A DNA stretch of 64,000 nucleotides from UBA288 sp050178135 (lineage in GTDB: Archaea; Halobacteriota; Methanomicrobia; Methanomicrobiales; Methanospirillaceae). The notes beneath the pieces were generated by a model that ran no database searches, had not been told where the DNA came from, and worked only from the letters and a program-made list of their open reading frames with translations. The first letter of the stretch is position 1. Every line of letters begins with the position of its first letter. The translations under genes were made by a program, and so were the position numbers. Shown piece by piece: positions 41,908 to 50,865 of this stretch. The stretch is from positions 1-64,000 of the forward strand of contig JBFXGJ010000002.1 in NCBI GenBank assembly GCA_050178135.1, given 5' to 3'.

Positions 41908-44900
41908 ATGATGAGACAGACTCGACTTCTGCTGCTCCTGCTCATGGTGCTGCTCGTGGCCGCTCCGGCTGCCGCGCAGACGACGCAGGTGACAGTGATC
42001 CGCTACGAAGGCGACGGCACGACCGTCGCTGACCAGGTGACACACGACGTCGCCTGGATGGAGAGCAACCTCCCGGTCTTCGGGGACGGAACAACACCAT
42101 ACCTCTTCCAGGGGCCCATTGTTGAGTCATCGGCCGATGACCCGGAGAAGTGGAACCCGGCCGAAGACAACAACCTCGGGAAGGTGAACGAGACGATCAA
42201 GGGCTCCTACCTCAAGGACCTCTGCAACCTGGTCGGCGGCATGCAGCCCGGCGGCGAGTTGAAGATCAGCGCGAGCGACGGGTTCGCGGTGCGTCTCGGG
42301 TACGACAACGTGATGACGCCGCTGCCCCGGCAGGGCGCGCCCGTGATCGCCTGGTGGACGGCCCGCGAGGGGTACGGGTACCAGGAGGGGATGCGCCTCT
42401 TCTTCGACAGCGACACCTCGGTGAACCCGTACGGCATGCACGTCTTCGGTCACCAGGACATGAAGGAGACGATGGACGAGAAGTACTGGGGCTGGTACGG
42501 CGGTAAGGGCAACCTCCCGTCCGCAGCCCAGCTCTCCAACAAGTTCGTCTCCAAGATCGAGATCTACCCGGCACCCGCGTCCGACTGGACGCTCCTCTTG
42601 AACGGCTCGATCAAGCGGGACATCACGAAGTCCTACTTCGAGCAGGGTCTCTCATGGTCCGGGCACCGCGCCCAGTACACCGACTCGGACGGAAATCTCT
42701 GGGAGGGCATGCCCCTCTGGCGGCTCGTCGGGTACGTCGATGACGACAACGAGCACGGGCAGGTCGCCTTCAACCGCACGCTCCTGGAGCAGGGTTATAC
42801 GATCACGGTGATCGCGCCGGACTACCAGAAGTCCTTCACGAGTGGCGAAGTGGCGTTCAACTCCAACTACATCGTCGCAAACACCATGAACGGTGCGCCG
42901 CTGCCTGCGCAGGTCAACGGCAAGAACGTCTGGCCGCTCAAGCTCGTCGGCGTCAACGCCACCGGCGGCAAGTCGGTCGGCAACATCTCCGAGATCCGCC
43001 TTGACGGCGTGCCGATCACGGTCCCGACCGTCACCCCAACGCGCACCGTCACTCCCTCCCCCACGACCACCGTCACGCCGGCACCCACCTGGACCATCAA
43101 GCTCTCCGGGTACACCGACTTCACGGTGACCAGCCAGTACTGGGACCAGGCGATGTCCTGCGGCGGGCACACCGGCATCTACCGTGATGCGACCGGCGAG
43201 TGGATGGGATTGCCCCTCTGGCGGCTCGTCGGGCTCGTCGATGACCAGCTCGGCCACGAGGTGCTGATCGGCGCGTACAACCAGACCCTCGCGGAGATGG
43301 GCTACACGGTCCGCGTCATCGCCGGCGACAACTACAACAGGACCTTCACGAGCCAGGAGATCATCCGCTCGGACAACTACCTGCTCGCCTCGCGCCTGAA
43401 CGGCACCGCCCTCCCGGTCCAGATCAACGGCAAGAACGTCTGGCCGGTCAAACTCGTCGGGGCGAACGCCACCGGCGGAAAGTCGATCGGCAACGTGGTC
43501 GAGATTCGGCTCGAGGGCCTCCCGTCGGCGCCGACAACGCCCACGCCAACGCCAACCGTCCCAAGCGGTGAGACAGACATGCTCTTCGATGGCACCGTCT
43601 CGCTCCAGCCCGGCACCTTCCCGTGCACGGCGTACAACTCGGGCGAGGTCCGGCAGGTGCAGAACCTCACCCCGAACGGGGCACTCGAGCTCGCATCGAA
43701 GGCTGCCGGCTTCACCTACAAGGCGACCGACAAGAAGTGGGAGACGATGGGCACGCTCCTCCTCGACGGAGCGGGCAACTACGACTACAACCGGACCACG
43801 CAGATGGTCTGGGCCTACCGGGTGAACGGTGAGAAGAAGAACGACTTCTCATCGACCGAGGGCATGTCGGTCTACCGGCTCAACAACAACGACCTGGTCG
43901 AGTTCTACTACGGGCTCGACGGCGCTGCCTTCGAGGACGCCACCGCGGTGATCCGTGCTCGGGTCCAGATCCCGCAGCAGACCGTCATCTTCGATGGTGA
44001 CCTGACGCTCGTGGACGGGACCTTCGATGCCTATGCCTACAACTCCGGCACGACCCGCCAGGTCAACAACCTCACGGTCCACGGAGCGCTCGACGCCGCA
44101 TCGAAGAAGGTGCCGTTCACCTACAACGCGACCGACAAGCGCTGGGAGTACATCAACTCCTACCTGCTCGACGGGATCGCGGACTTCAACTACGACAAGA
44201 CCCAGAACCTCGGGTGGGCCTACGCCGTGAACGGTGTCGTGATGAACGACAACTCGGTCGACACGGGGATGAGCAACCTCGAGGTCAAGAACGGCGACCG
44301 GATCGAGTTCTTCTACGGGACCCGCGGCGGTTCGCTCCAGTCCGCCAGCGCGGTGGTCCGGATCCGGGTCTTCGTCGCGTCTTCCGGCGACTACTCGATC
44401 GAACTGAAGGGTGCGCGGACGCTCATCTTCACCAAGTCCGACATCGAACAGGCGAAGTCTGCCGGGAACGCGGTCTCCTACTCGGACGTCTCTGGCGAGT
44501 GGCAGGGCCTGCCCCTGTGGTACCTCGTCGGCCTCGTCGCTGAAGTCCCGGCCGGTTCGTCCAACCTCAACGACGCGCTCGCCCAGGCGGGCTACCAGGT
44601 CCGGGTCACCTCCGTCGATGGGTACAACGTGACCCTGGAGTCGAGCGAGATCGCCGGGAGCTCCGGCTTCATCATCGCCGACCTCCTGAACGGTGCACCG
44701 CTCGCCGAGACGATGTGGCCACTCCGGCTCGTCGGTTCCTCGGTCCCACCGCATCGCTCGGTAGCCAAGGTCGCGACGATCGAACTGATCGGCCTTCCGA
44801 GCGGCGGCGATGCCGTCGTGAACTTCACGGTTGACCGGACGACCGGCCCAGCCCCGCTCGTGGTCCGGTTTACCGACCACTCCTCCAACGTCACAACCCG

Positions 44901-45897
44901 GGTCTGGACCTTCGGTGATGGCTCGTATTCCTCGTCGCTGAACCCGCTTCACATCTATCGAACCCCGGGCACCTACACTGCTTCACTCAGGGCAGATGGG
45001 CCGAACGGCGGGGGCATCGTGTACCAGGAGATCCTGGTCCTGCCGCCAGCGACCCCCACTCAGACGGTCACCCCGAACACGACCGTGACGGTCGAGCCGA
45101 CGGCGACGATTACACCCGAGCCCACGGTGACGATCATCCCCGGCGGTCGACTGCCGTACACCCCACACACTCTGCCCGGACGGGTCGAGGCTGAGGACTA
45201 CGACCTCGGCGGCGCGGGCGTCGCCTACCAGGACACCACGCCGGGCAACACCGGTGGTGCGTACCGCCAGGACGACGTCGACATCGAGCAGAACCCCTGG
45301 GAGCAGACCCCGAACGTCGGCTGGATCCGGAACGGCGAGTGGCTCGCCTACACGGTCCAGGTCGGTGACGGCGGCATCAACAGCATGACCGCCCGCGTCT
45401 CGAGCCCCGGGGACGGCCGTACCATCCGCGTCGTCGTCGACGGCGCCGAGGCAGCAACGGTCCAGGTTCCGAATACCGGTGACTTCTCACGGTTCACGAC
45501 GGTCTCCGTGCCGCTCACGATCGCAGCAGGTTCCCATGACCTCCGCCTCCAGTTCTCCGGCGACGGTCAGAACCTGAACTGGGTCGAGTTCTCCTCGGGC
45601 ACGGTCACGGTGCCGACCACCCCGGTACAGCAGGGGGCGACCTTCACCGTCGCGCCGAACCCGGTGGCGAAGTCGGCCGCGATCAAGTTCACCCTGGTCC
45701 CGGCGGCCGGCAAGACCGTCCGTTCGGCCTGGTGGACCTTTGATAAGGTCGGCCACTACGGCACCTGGAACTCGCGGGCAATCAGCCCGACGTTCTTCTA
45801 CCCCAGGGCCGGCACCTACACCCCGCTCGTGAAGATCACCTACACGGACGGTTCGACCGAGACCGTTGAACGGGTGAACCTCGTCACGGTCAGGTAG
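41908..45897 (+). CDS. 1329-aa multidomain surface protein with sulfite-oxidase-fold-like modules
   Basis: Signal peptide (1-24). Then the shared surface domain (25-215); three related ~145-residue modules at about 225-372, 394-540 and 829-966; two DUF4430-like domains (557-690, 692-824); a PKD domain (968-1043, FGDGSYSSSLNPLHIYRTPGTY); a Thr/Pro linker; a CBM6-like domain (1088-1230, RVEAEDYDLGGAGVAYQDTT); and a last PKD-like domain. The ~145-residue modules (GHTGIYRDATGEWMGLPLWRLVGLV, LPVQINGKNVWPVKLVGANATGGKSIGNVVEIRL) resemble the molybdopterin domain of sulfite oxidases. Only module 2 has a Cys (C418, in MSCGGHTG) at the position of the Mo-ligand CxGNxR motif; modules 1 and 3 have W and S. 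No anchor. ATG 41908 and 41911 are both possible. Confidence 0.8.
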   Translation: MMRQTRLLLLLLMVLLVAAPAAAQTTQVTVIRYEGDGTTVADQVTHDVAWMESNLPVFGDGTTPYLFQGPIVESSADDPEKWNPAEDNNLGKVNETIKGSYLKDLCNLVGGMQPGGELKISASDGFAVRLGYDNVMTPLPRQGAPVIAWWTAREGYGYQEGMRLFFDSDTSVNPYGMHVFGHQDMKETMDEKYWGWYGGKGNLPSAAQLSNKFVSKIEIYPAPASDWTLLLNGSIKRDITKSYFEQGLSWSGHRAQYTDSDGNLWEGMPLWRLVGYVDDDNEHGQVAFNRTLLEQGYTITVIAPDYQKSFTSGEVAFNSNYIVANTMNGAPLPAQVNGKNVWPLKLVGVNATGGKSVGNISEIRLDGVPITVPTVTPTRTVTPSPTTTVTPAPTWTIKLSGYTDFTVTSQYWDQAMSCGGHTGIYRDATGEWMGLPLWRLVGLVDDQLGHEVLIGAYNQTLAEMGYTVRVIAGDNYNRTFTSQEIIRSDNYLLASRLNGTALPVQINGKNVWPVKLVGANATGGKSIGNVVEIRLEGLPSAPTTPTPTPTVPSGETDMLFDGTVSLQPGTFPCTAYNSGEVRQVQNLTPNGALELASKAAGFTYKATDKKWETMGTLLLDGAGNYDYNRTTQMVWAYRVNGEKKNDFSSTEGMSVYRLNNNDLVEFYYGLDGAAFEDATAVIRARVQIPQQTVIFDGDLTLVDGTFDAYAYNSGTTRQVNNLTVHGALDAASKKVPFTYNATDKRWEYINSYLLDGIADFNYDKTQNLGWAYAVNGVVMNDNSVDTGMSNLEVKNGDRIEFFYGTRGGSLQSASAVVRIRVFVASSGDYSIELKGARTLIFTKSDIEQAKSAGNAVSYSDVSGEWQGLPLWYLVGLVAEVPAGSSNLNDALAQAGYQVRVTSVDGYNVTLESSEIAGSSGFIIADLLNGAPLAETMWPLRLVGSSVPPHRSVAKVATIELIGLPSGGDAVVNFTVDRTTGPAPLVVRFTDHSSNVTTRVWTFGDGSYSSSLNPLHIYRTPGTYTASLRADGPNGGGIVYQEILVLPPATPTQTVTPNTTVTVEPTATITPEPTVTIIPGGRLPYTPHTLPGRVEAEDYDLGGAGVAYQDTTPGNTGGAYRQDDVDIEQNPWEQTPNVGWIRNGEWLAYTVQVGDGGINSMTARVSSPGDGRTIRVVVDGAEAATVQVPNTGDFSRFTTVSVPLTIAAGSHDLRLQFSGDGQNLNWVEFSSGTVTVPTTPVQQGATFTVAPNPVAKSAAIKFTLVPAAGKTVRSAWWTFDKVGHYGTWNSRAISPTFFYPRAGTYTPLVKITYTDGSTETVERVNLVTVR

Positions 45898-45907
45898 AGA
45901 GGAGGCG

Positions 45908-47497
45908 ATGGTGCCTCATACCCCCTTTTTATCCGAGGCGTTCCGGTGCGCAGGACTGGTCTTCTGCCTCTGTCTTCTCGTCGGCGGCGCCTGGGCGGTC
46001 ACCACCGAGGTCCACGTGGTGAAGCTCGCGGCCGACGGGAAGACCGTGATCGCAGAAAGGACGGTCGACTACCGCTGGCTCGAGTCGAACCTGCAGGTCC
46101 GCGGCGATGGTTCGACCCACTACTATCACCAGGGACCGACCTTTGACGATGCGGATCTCTGGGACCCGACCGAGAGCAAGAACGTCCAGGACAAGGATAT
46201 GGGCGCCGTCAAGGGGACGGCTGTCCGCGATCTTTGCAGCCTCGTCGGGGGGATGCAGTCAGGGGACACGCTCGTTGTCCGCTCAGGGGACGGCTTCTCG
46301 AAGAAGTTTTCATACGGGACGGTCTACTCGCCATCGGCCCGGCAGGGGCCGATGGTTTTGACCTGGTACCGGGCTGACGAGGGGTACGTCCCGTCCTACT
46401 CTACGGGCATGCGGATCGTCTTCTATGCCGATACCTCCACGAACCCGTTCGGTCTCCATGTCTTCGGCAACAGTGACATGAAGGCGTCGATGCCCCAGAA
46501 CGAGTGGCACTTCTTCAACGGCGTCTACCCGACAACCACCGGCCTCTCGGTCCAGTCGGTGAGCGAGATCCGGATCCTCTCGACCCTCCCCGCATCGACC
46601 ACTGCACCCTCGACCACCCGTCCGACCGTCACTCCCTCTCCAACCCCGAAGGCGACGCCAACAACCACCCAGGTTCAACCCGGTACCGGGACCAGGACCC
46701 CGGTACCGTCGGCCTCACCGTCCCCGTCGGGGACTGGGCCGCAGACAACCGGCACAACGGCACCGATCATCCCGAAAACGACTGTTCCAATCTCGACCGT
46801 CTCCCCCGGCGGGGTAGGAACGACCCCCGCCGCGACGACGGTCATAACGACCGTTCCCTCCTCGGGCGGGAGCGACATCGAACCCACCCGGTCTCCTGGT
46901 GCGACCACGAGCACTCCCTCCGGCACGTCCTCGACGACGACGGCCCCTTCCCCCGGGATGACGACCGTGCCACCCGTCTCCACCGGGCCGTCGGTCACGA
47001 CCCCGAACTTCACCCCCGGCAGTACCGGGAACATCACCCCCGAGCCATCGACCCTGCCGCCGGCGACGAGCCCGACAACATACTCGAGTTCGACGGACTG
47101 GTCGTACTCGGGGAGCGTCGACTACACGACCAGCGCGAGCGGTGACGTGACCACCGTCACCACGACAGCGACGCCGACTCCCGAGCCGACACCCACCACC
47201 GCTGAACCGGTGGTCACCACCACGCCTGCCTATCCCGCGGCGACCCCGATCACCGCCGGCGTCCTCGTGCCGGCCCCCACCGCCGCCGAGGCGCTGGTCG
47301 ACCGGTCGTACAACCGCACGAAGACCCGGTCTCTCGGATTCACCTTCTCGTTCACTGTTCACGAGAGTGGCGACGGGACCTCATTCATCGAGCCCCGCGC
47401 CCCGCGCGCCGCGGTGATCTCGCCATACTCTCCCCTCGGGGCGTTCTGGGCCGCGATCAAGATGATCGGTTCCATTATCGACCCCTTCTTCATTTGA
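45908..47497 (+). CDS. Secreted surface protein with long Thr/Ser/Pro-rich region
   Basis: 529 residues from ATG 45908 behind GAGGAGGCG. Signal peptide (LVFCLCLLVGGAWA), then the shared surface domain (WLESNLQVRGDGSTHYYHQGP, VRDLCSLVGGMQSGDTLVV, MRIVFYADTSTNPFGLHVFGNSDM) to about residue 220. Residues 225-430 are almost entirely Thr, Pro, Ser and Gly, a likely heavily glycosylated stalk. The C-terminal ~65 residues (KTRSLGFTFSFTVHESGDGTSF ... FWAAIKMIGSIIDPFFI) are non-repetitive and end hydrophobic, maybe an attachment segment. It lies 10 bp from the large surface gene, in one operon. Confidence 0.8.
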   Translation: MVPHTPFLSEAFRCAGLVFCLCLLVGGAWAVTTEVHVVKLAADGKTVIAERTVDYRWLESNLQVRGDGSTHYYHQGPTFDDADLWDPTESKNVQDKDMGAVKGTAVRDLCSLVGGMQSGDTLVVRSGDGFSKKFSYGTVYSPSARQGPMVLTWYRADEGYVPSYSTGMRIVFYADTSTNPFGLHVFGNSDMKASMPQNEWHFFNGVYPTTTGLSVQSVSEIRILSTLPASTTAPSTTRPTVTPSPTPKATPTTTQVQPGTGTRTPVPSASPSPSGTGPQTTGTTAPIIPKTTVPISTVSPGGVGTTPAATTVITTVPSSGGSDIEPTRSPGATTSTPSGTSSTTTAPSPGMTTVPPVSTGPSVTTPNFTPGSTGNITPEPSTLPPATSPTTYSSSTDWSYSGSVDYTTSASGDVTTVTTTATPTPEPTPTTAEPVVTTTPAYPAATPITAGVLVPAPTAAEALVDRSYNRTKTRSLGFTFSFTVHESGDGTSFIEPRAPRAAVISPYSPLGAFWAAIKMIGSIIDPFFI

Positions 47498-47498
47498 G

Positions 47499-48359
47499 GT
47501 GATTTTCCTGAACATCCGATCCAGACTCCACCCGGTGGCTCTTATCGTAGCCGCCCTCATCGGCCTCCTCGTGCTGGCCCCAATCCCGGCGCTCGCCGAG
47601 CCGACCACGTCGCTCCTGATCTCCGAGATCGGCCCCGACGGTACCGTCCTGAACTCGACCACGGTCGATTACCGCTGGCTCGAGGTGAACCTCCCCGTCA
47701 TGGGTGACGGGGTGACCCACTACTACCACCAGGGCCCTGCGTTCGAGGGCGACAAGTGGGACCCGAACGAGACCGTCAACCTAAAAGACCGCGGCGCCGT
47801 CAAGGGGACGGATGTTGCGGACCTCTGCGGGCTCGTCGGCGGGCTCGAACCCGGCGACGAGGCGATGGTCGCATCGGCCGACGGCTACAACGTGGTCTAC
47901 GGGTACGACACGATCGTCAACCCGCCGTCCCGCCAGGGCCCGCTAGTGGTCGCCTGGTACAACGGTGTCGACGCAGCGGAGGGTGAGAAGCAGGGGACCG
48001 GGTACCCGCCGGACTTCTACACGGGCATGCGCCTGGTCTTCTTCGCCGACACCTCGACGAACGCGGACGGACTCCACGTGTTTGGAAACAGCGACATGCG
48101 TGAAACTCTCCCGGAGAACGCTCAGTACTTCTACAACGACCTCCTCCCCTCGACGAGCGGGATCTCGGTGAAGTGGGTCTCGGAGGTGAGGGTCTATCGC
48201 GGCGGGTTCCAGGGTGACCGGCACGCGCCGGTGAAGTCGCTCACCAACGGCACCTCAGCTAGCGACGAGACGCCGACACCGGCGACGACACAGGCGGCGG
48301 GCCTTCTCCCGGTGGTCCTTCTCGGGATCGGGGGCGCCATGCTGCTCCGGAGGCGTTGA
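47499..48359 (+). CDS. Surface protein with a hydrophobic C-terminal anchor
   Basis: 286 residues from GTG 47499, directly after the previous stop. Signal peptide (HPVALIVAALIGLLVLAPIPALA) and the shared domain (WLEVNLPVMGDGVTHYYHQGP, VADLCGLVGGLEPGDEAMV, MRLVFFADTSTNADGLHVFGNSDM). A short Thr/Ala linker leads to AAGLLPVVLLGIGGAMLLRRR, a transmembrane helix followed by RRR, like the sorting tails handled by archaeosortases, but without a canonical PGF motif. It therefore would be the cell-bound member of the four paralogues. Confidence 0.8.
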   Translation: MIFLNIRSRLHPVALIVAALIGLLVLAPIPALAEPTTSLLISEIGPDGTVLNSTTVDYRWLEVNLPVMGDGVTHYYHQGPAFEGDKWDPNETVNLKDRGAVKGTDVADLCGLVGGLEPGDEAMVASADGYNVVYGYDTIVNPPSRQGPLVVAWYNGVDAAEGEKQGTGYPPDFYTGMRLVFFADTSTNADGLHVFGNSDMRETLPENAQYFYNDLLPSTSGISVKWVSEVRVYRGGFQGDRHAPVKSLTNGTSASDETPTPATTQAAGLLPVVLLGIGGAMLLRRR

Positions 48360-48360
48360 G

Positions 48361-48921
48361 GTGAGGCGGGCCCTCCTTCTCCTCGCCTGTGCCGCCGTCG
48401 CCCTCCTCGTTGCCGGTTGCACCACCCCCCCGCAATCTCCGGCATCCGCCCCCACGCCGAACGCGACTCTCGTCCTGAACGGGTCGACGAGCGTCACCCT
48501 CTCCTACGAGGACGTGCTTGCTCTACCGTCCGTGAGCGGCGTCGGCGGTGCCGTCTCGACGACCGGGATCCGGTACGGACCGTTCCAGATCAAGGGAGTC
48601 TCTCTGCGGACGCTCGCCGAACAGGTCGGTGGGATCGGCCCGAACCAGACGCTCCGCGTGCATGCACCCGACGGGTATATGTGGGTGCTTGGCGCGGACC
48701 AGATTGACGGAGAGGGCTTCATCGTCTTCACGCCTGAGTTGAAGGAGATCGACCCGCCTCCGGCGGTCATCCCGGTCCTGATGTACGAACAGAACGGGAC
48801 GGCGCTCTCCGAAGAGCTGGGTGGACCGTTCCGGATCGCGGTGCTGAACCAGAAAGGGACGCCCGTGATCACCGAGGGGTCCGGATGGGTCAAGTGGGTG
48901 GACCGGATCGAGGTCAGGTAA
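48361..48921 (+). CDS. Lipoprotein with a sulfite-oxidase-like (molybdopterin-fold) domain
   Basis: 186 residues from GTG 48361, one base after the previous stop. Lipobox VAGC (C20). The mature domain has the order seen in sulfite-oxidase-like proteins: LVLNGSTSVTLSYEDVLALPSV, IKGVSLRTLAEQVGGIGPNQTLRVHAPDGYMWVL, MYEQNGTALSEELGGPFRIAV, GWVKWVDRIEV. The Cys that ligates Mo in true enzymes is absent. It is therefore probably a binding or scaffolding domain rather than an oxidase. It overlaps the WtpA gene by 37 bp, tying it to the oxyanion transporter. Confidence 0.8.
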   Translation: MRRALLLLACAAVALLVAGCTTPPQSPASAPTPNATLVLNGSTSVTLSYEDVLALPSVSGVGGAVSTTGIRYGPFQIKGVSLRTLAEQVGGIGPNQTLRVHAPDGYMWVLGADQIDGEGFIVFTPELKEIDPPPAVIPVLMYEQNGTALSEELGGPFRIAVLNQKGTPVITEGSGWVKWVDRIEVR

Positions 48922-49919
48922 GACGGCACCTCCCCGGTGCCGTTATCCTCCTCCTCCTCCTCCTTCTCCTGTTCGCGGCTGGGTGCACGACGGCACCGTC
49001 CGCACGGGTGCCCGTCACCTGCATGGTCGCCGGCTCGCTCGTGGACCCCCTCGCCGGGTTCGAGGCGGAGTACGAGGAGAGCCATCCCGGCATCGACGTT
49101 CGGTTCGAGGGGCACGGGTCGATCCAGGCGATCCGGCAGGTGACTGACCTCCACCGCCCCGTCGACCTCGTCGCCGTCGCGGACGCATCGCTCATCCCGG
49201 ACCTGATGAACGACTCTACGCGGGAGTATACGACCTTCGGCACCACCGAGGTGGTGGTCGCGTTCACGAACCAGAGTCGCTATGCCGATGAGATCGACGG
49301 GTCCAACTGGGCGCGCGTCCTCGCACGCCCGGATGTTCGGGTCGGGTTCGCGAACCCGATGCTCGATGCGGCTGGGTACCGGGCGATGCTGGTGCTCCTC
49401 CTCCAGGAGCAGCAGGGTGGAGAGAAGACTTTCGGCCCGGTGCTCGGGGACCATCTCTCGCCGCCAATGGCACCGACAACCGGTCCGTCGGGCCTCGAGG
49501 TGCGCCTCCCGGAGATCGTCCGGCCTGCTGCAGGGGGCAAGGTTGCGATACGGGACGGGTCGGTCTTCCTCCTCTCGCTCCTGGAAGCCGGAGGGATCGA
49601 CTACGCCTTCGAGTACCGATCGGTCGCAGAGGGGCGGAACCTCCGCTACGTCACCCTCCCCGACTCGGTGAACCTGGGCTCTGCGTTCCGGGCTGACACG
49701 TACCGGCACGCGACTGTCCATCTCGGGTTCCAGCGGTTCACGACGATCGGGACCGAGCGTGTCGGGGTCCCCATCGAGTACGCAGTGACTGTTCCCGATG
49801 ACGCCGTCCACTCGGCTGAAGCGCGAGAACTCGCCAAGGCCCTTATTCGCGCGACCGGGGAGGACCGAGTCGGCTGGCCGAAGCCGCTCGAGCCGGAGAC
49901 CATCATGCTCGGGGACTGA
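48885..49919 (+). CDS. wtpA: Tungstate/molybdate-binding lipoprotein WtpA
   Basis: 344 residues from ATG 48885, which has GAGGGG at the right distance; it starts inside the preceding gene. Signal with lipobox AAGC. WtpA-type motifs, distinct from ModA: MVAGSLVDPLAGFEAEYEESHPGIDV, GHGSIQAIRQV, RVLARPDVRVGFANPMLDAAGYRA, GIDYAFEYRSVAEGRNLRYVTLP, and VGVPIEYAVTVP. WtpA binds tungstate and molybdate with high affinity. Its likely permease and ATPase are at 39946 and 38931, about 8 kb away across the surface genes and on the other strand. Confidence 0.9.
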   Translation: MGQVGGPDRGQVRRHLPGAVILLLLLLLLFAAGCTTAPSARVPVTCMVAGSLVDPLAGFEAEYEESHPGIDVRFEGHGSIQAIRQVTDLHRPVDLVAVADASLIPDLMNDSTREYTTFGTTEVVVAFTNQSRYADEIDGSNWARVLARPDVRVGFANPMLDAAGYRAMLVLLLQEQQGGEKTFGPVLGDHLSPPMAPTTGPSGLEVRLPEIVRPAAGGKVAIRDGSVFLLSLLEAGGIDYAFEYRSVAEGRNLRYVTLPDSVNLGSAFRADTYRHATVHLGFQRFTTIGTERVGVPIEYAVTVPDDAVHSAEARELAKALIRATGEDRVGWPKPLEPETIMLGD

Positions 49920-49971
49920 ACCCCACCGCTCCCGCGTGCAGGGCCGGGCATGGTCGATTTGATCCATACCC

Positions 49972-49980
49972 TTTTTTTTT
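49972..49980 (+). terminator. T9 tract after wtpA
   Basis: Nine T residues 52 bp after the wtpA stop codon, in GC-rich surroundings: a likely end point for the surface-gene/wtpA transcript. It argues against starting the next protein at ATG 49950. Confidence 0.5.
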
Positions 49981-49991
49981 CTACCGCGCTG

Positions 49992-50813
49992 ATGGATGTG
50001 TATGCGAGGTGTCGTTTCGTGGTAGGGCCCGGCCCCAATCCCCTCCAGGTGGCCGGTATTGTCTACGCGGTCTTCTTTGTCGTCGTTGCAGCCCTGCTCT
50101 GGAGGACCGGGCGGTTCTCGAAGACGGTGCGGTACCTCCTGCTCCTTGTCACGGTCCTTCTCGGATTCCTCCTCTTCTCCCCGATGCTGCCCCACCAGTT
50201 CCAGGAGCTCGTCCTCCGCCTGGATTCCCGCATCGGGTTCGGGCTCCTGGGAGGAGTGATCGGCATCGGCGTCATGCTCGTCCTCACCTTCATCTTTGGC
50301 CGCCACTTCTGCGGCTACCTCTGTCCCATCGGTGCCGTGCAGGAACTGGCGTTCGCCGCCCCCGTGCCGAAGGTGGGGATTGCGAAGAAGCGGGAACTCA
50401 GCGTGGTCCGGGGCCTGGTGCTCCTCGTCCTGCTCGGTGCCGGGCTCGGGGCGGGGGTGAGCGTCCTTGCTCCCTTCGGTATCCGGGAGTTCTTCACCCT
50501 GGCCCTGTCCACCGGCTTTTTTGTCTTTGCAGCGATCGTTCTGGTCTCACTCTTCATCTATCGTCCGTTCTGCCGGGTGATCTGCCCACTCGGCGCCCTG
50601 TTCCAGCTCGTCGCAGCCCCAGGATGGTGGAAGCTCCGGCGGACCGATGCCTGCATCGGTTGCCGAAAGTGCGAGCGGGCCTGCCCGACGGGCGAGGCGC
50701 ACCCGGGAGACCTCCAGAGCGAATGTTACCTCTGTCGGCGGTGCATCGAAACCTGCCCTGTTGAGGGCGCCCTGGTGTACGGCCCTTCGTCGATGCAGAC
50801 GAAAGGGAGATAG
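49992..50813 (+). CDS. NapH-like membrane Fe-S protein
   Basis: About 273 residues from ATG 49992 (MDVYARCRFVVGPG). Five or so hydrophobic segments. Two membrane-edge motifs, CGYLCPIGAVQE and CRVICPLGALFQ, are the CxxxCP signatures of the NapH/NosR/RdxA group. The cytoplasmic end has a bicluster ferredoxin, CIGCRKCERACPTGEAH and CYLCRRCIETCPVEGAL. Such proteins pass electrons between quinone-like donors or cytoplasmic carriers and extracytoplasmic redox partners. Its place behind the sulfite-oxidase-like modules makes it a possible electron route to the cell surface; that is inference. The upstream ATG 49950 would include the T9 tract. Confidence 0.82.
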   Translation: MDVYARCRFVVGPGPNPLQVAGIVYAVFFVVVAALLWRTGRFSKTVRYLLLLVTVLLGFLLFSPMLPHQFQELVLRLDSRIGFGLLGGVIGIGVMLVLTFIFGRHFCGYLCPIGAVQELAFAAPVPKVGIAKKRELSVVRGLVLLVLLGAGLGAGVSVLAPFGIREFFTLALSTGFFVFAAIVLVSLFIYRPFCRVICPLGALFQLVAAPGWWKLRRTDACIGCRKCERACPTGEAHPGDLQSECYLCRRCIETCPVEGALVYGPSSMQTKGR

Positions 50814-50865
50814 GACGGACGGAGACCGCCCTCCTCGGGGCCTTCGGGGTCTCCCGATCAGGGTT

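Noticed and set aside
46560..47300. Thr/Pro/Ser-coding low-complexity tract as a possible repeat array or frameshift
   Set aside because: The frame stays open, the composition fits a glycosylated stalk, and both flanks are proper domains of the same protein.
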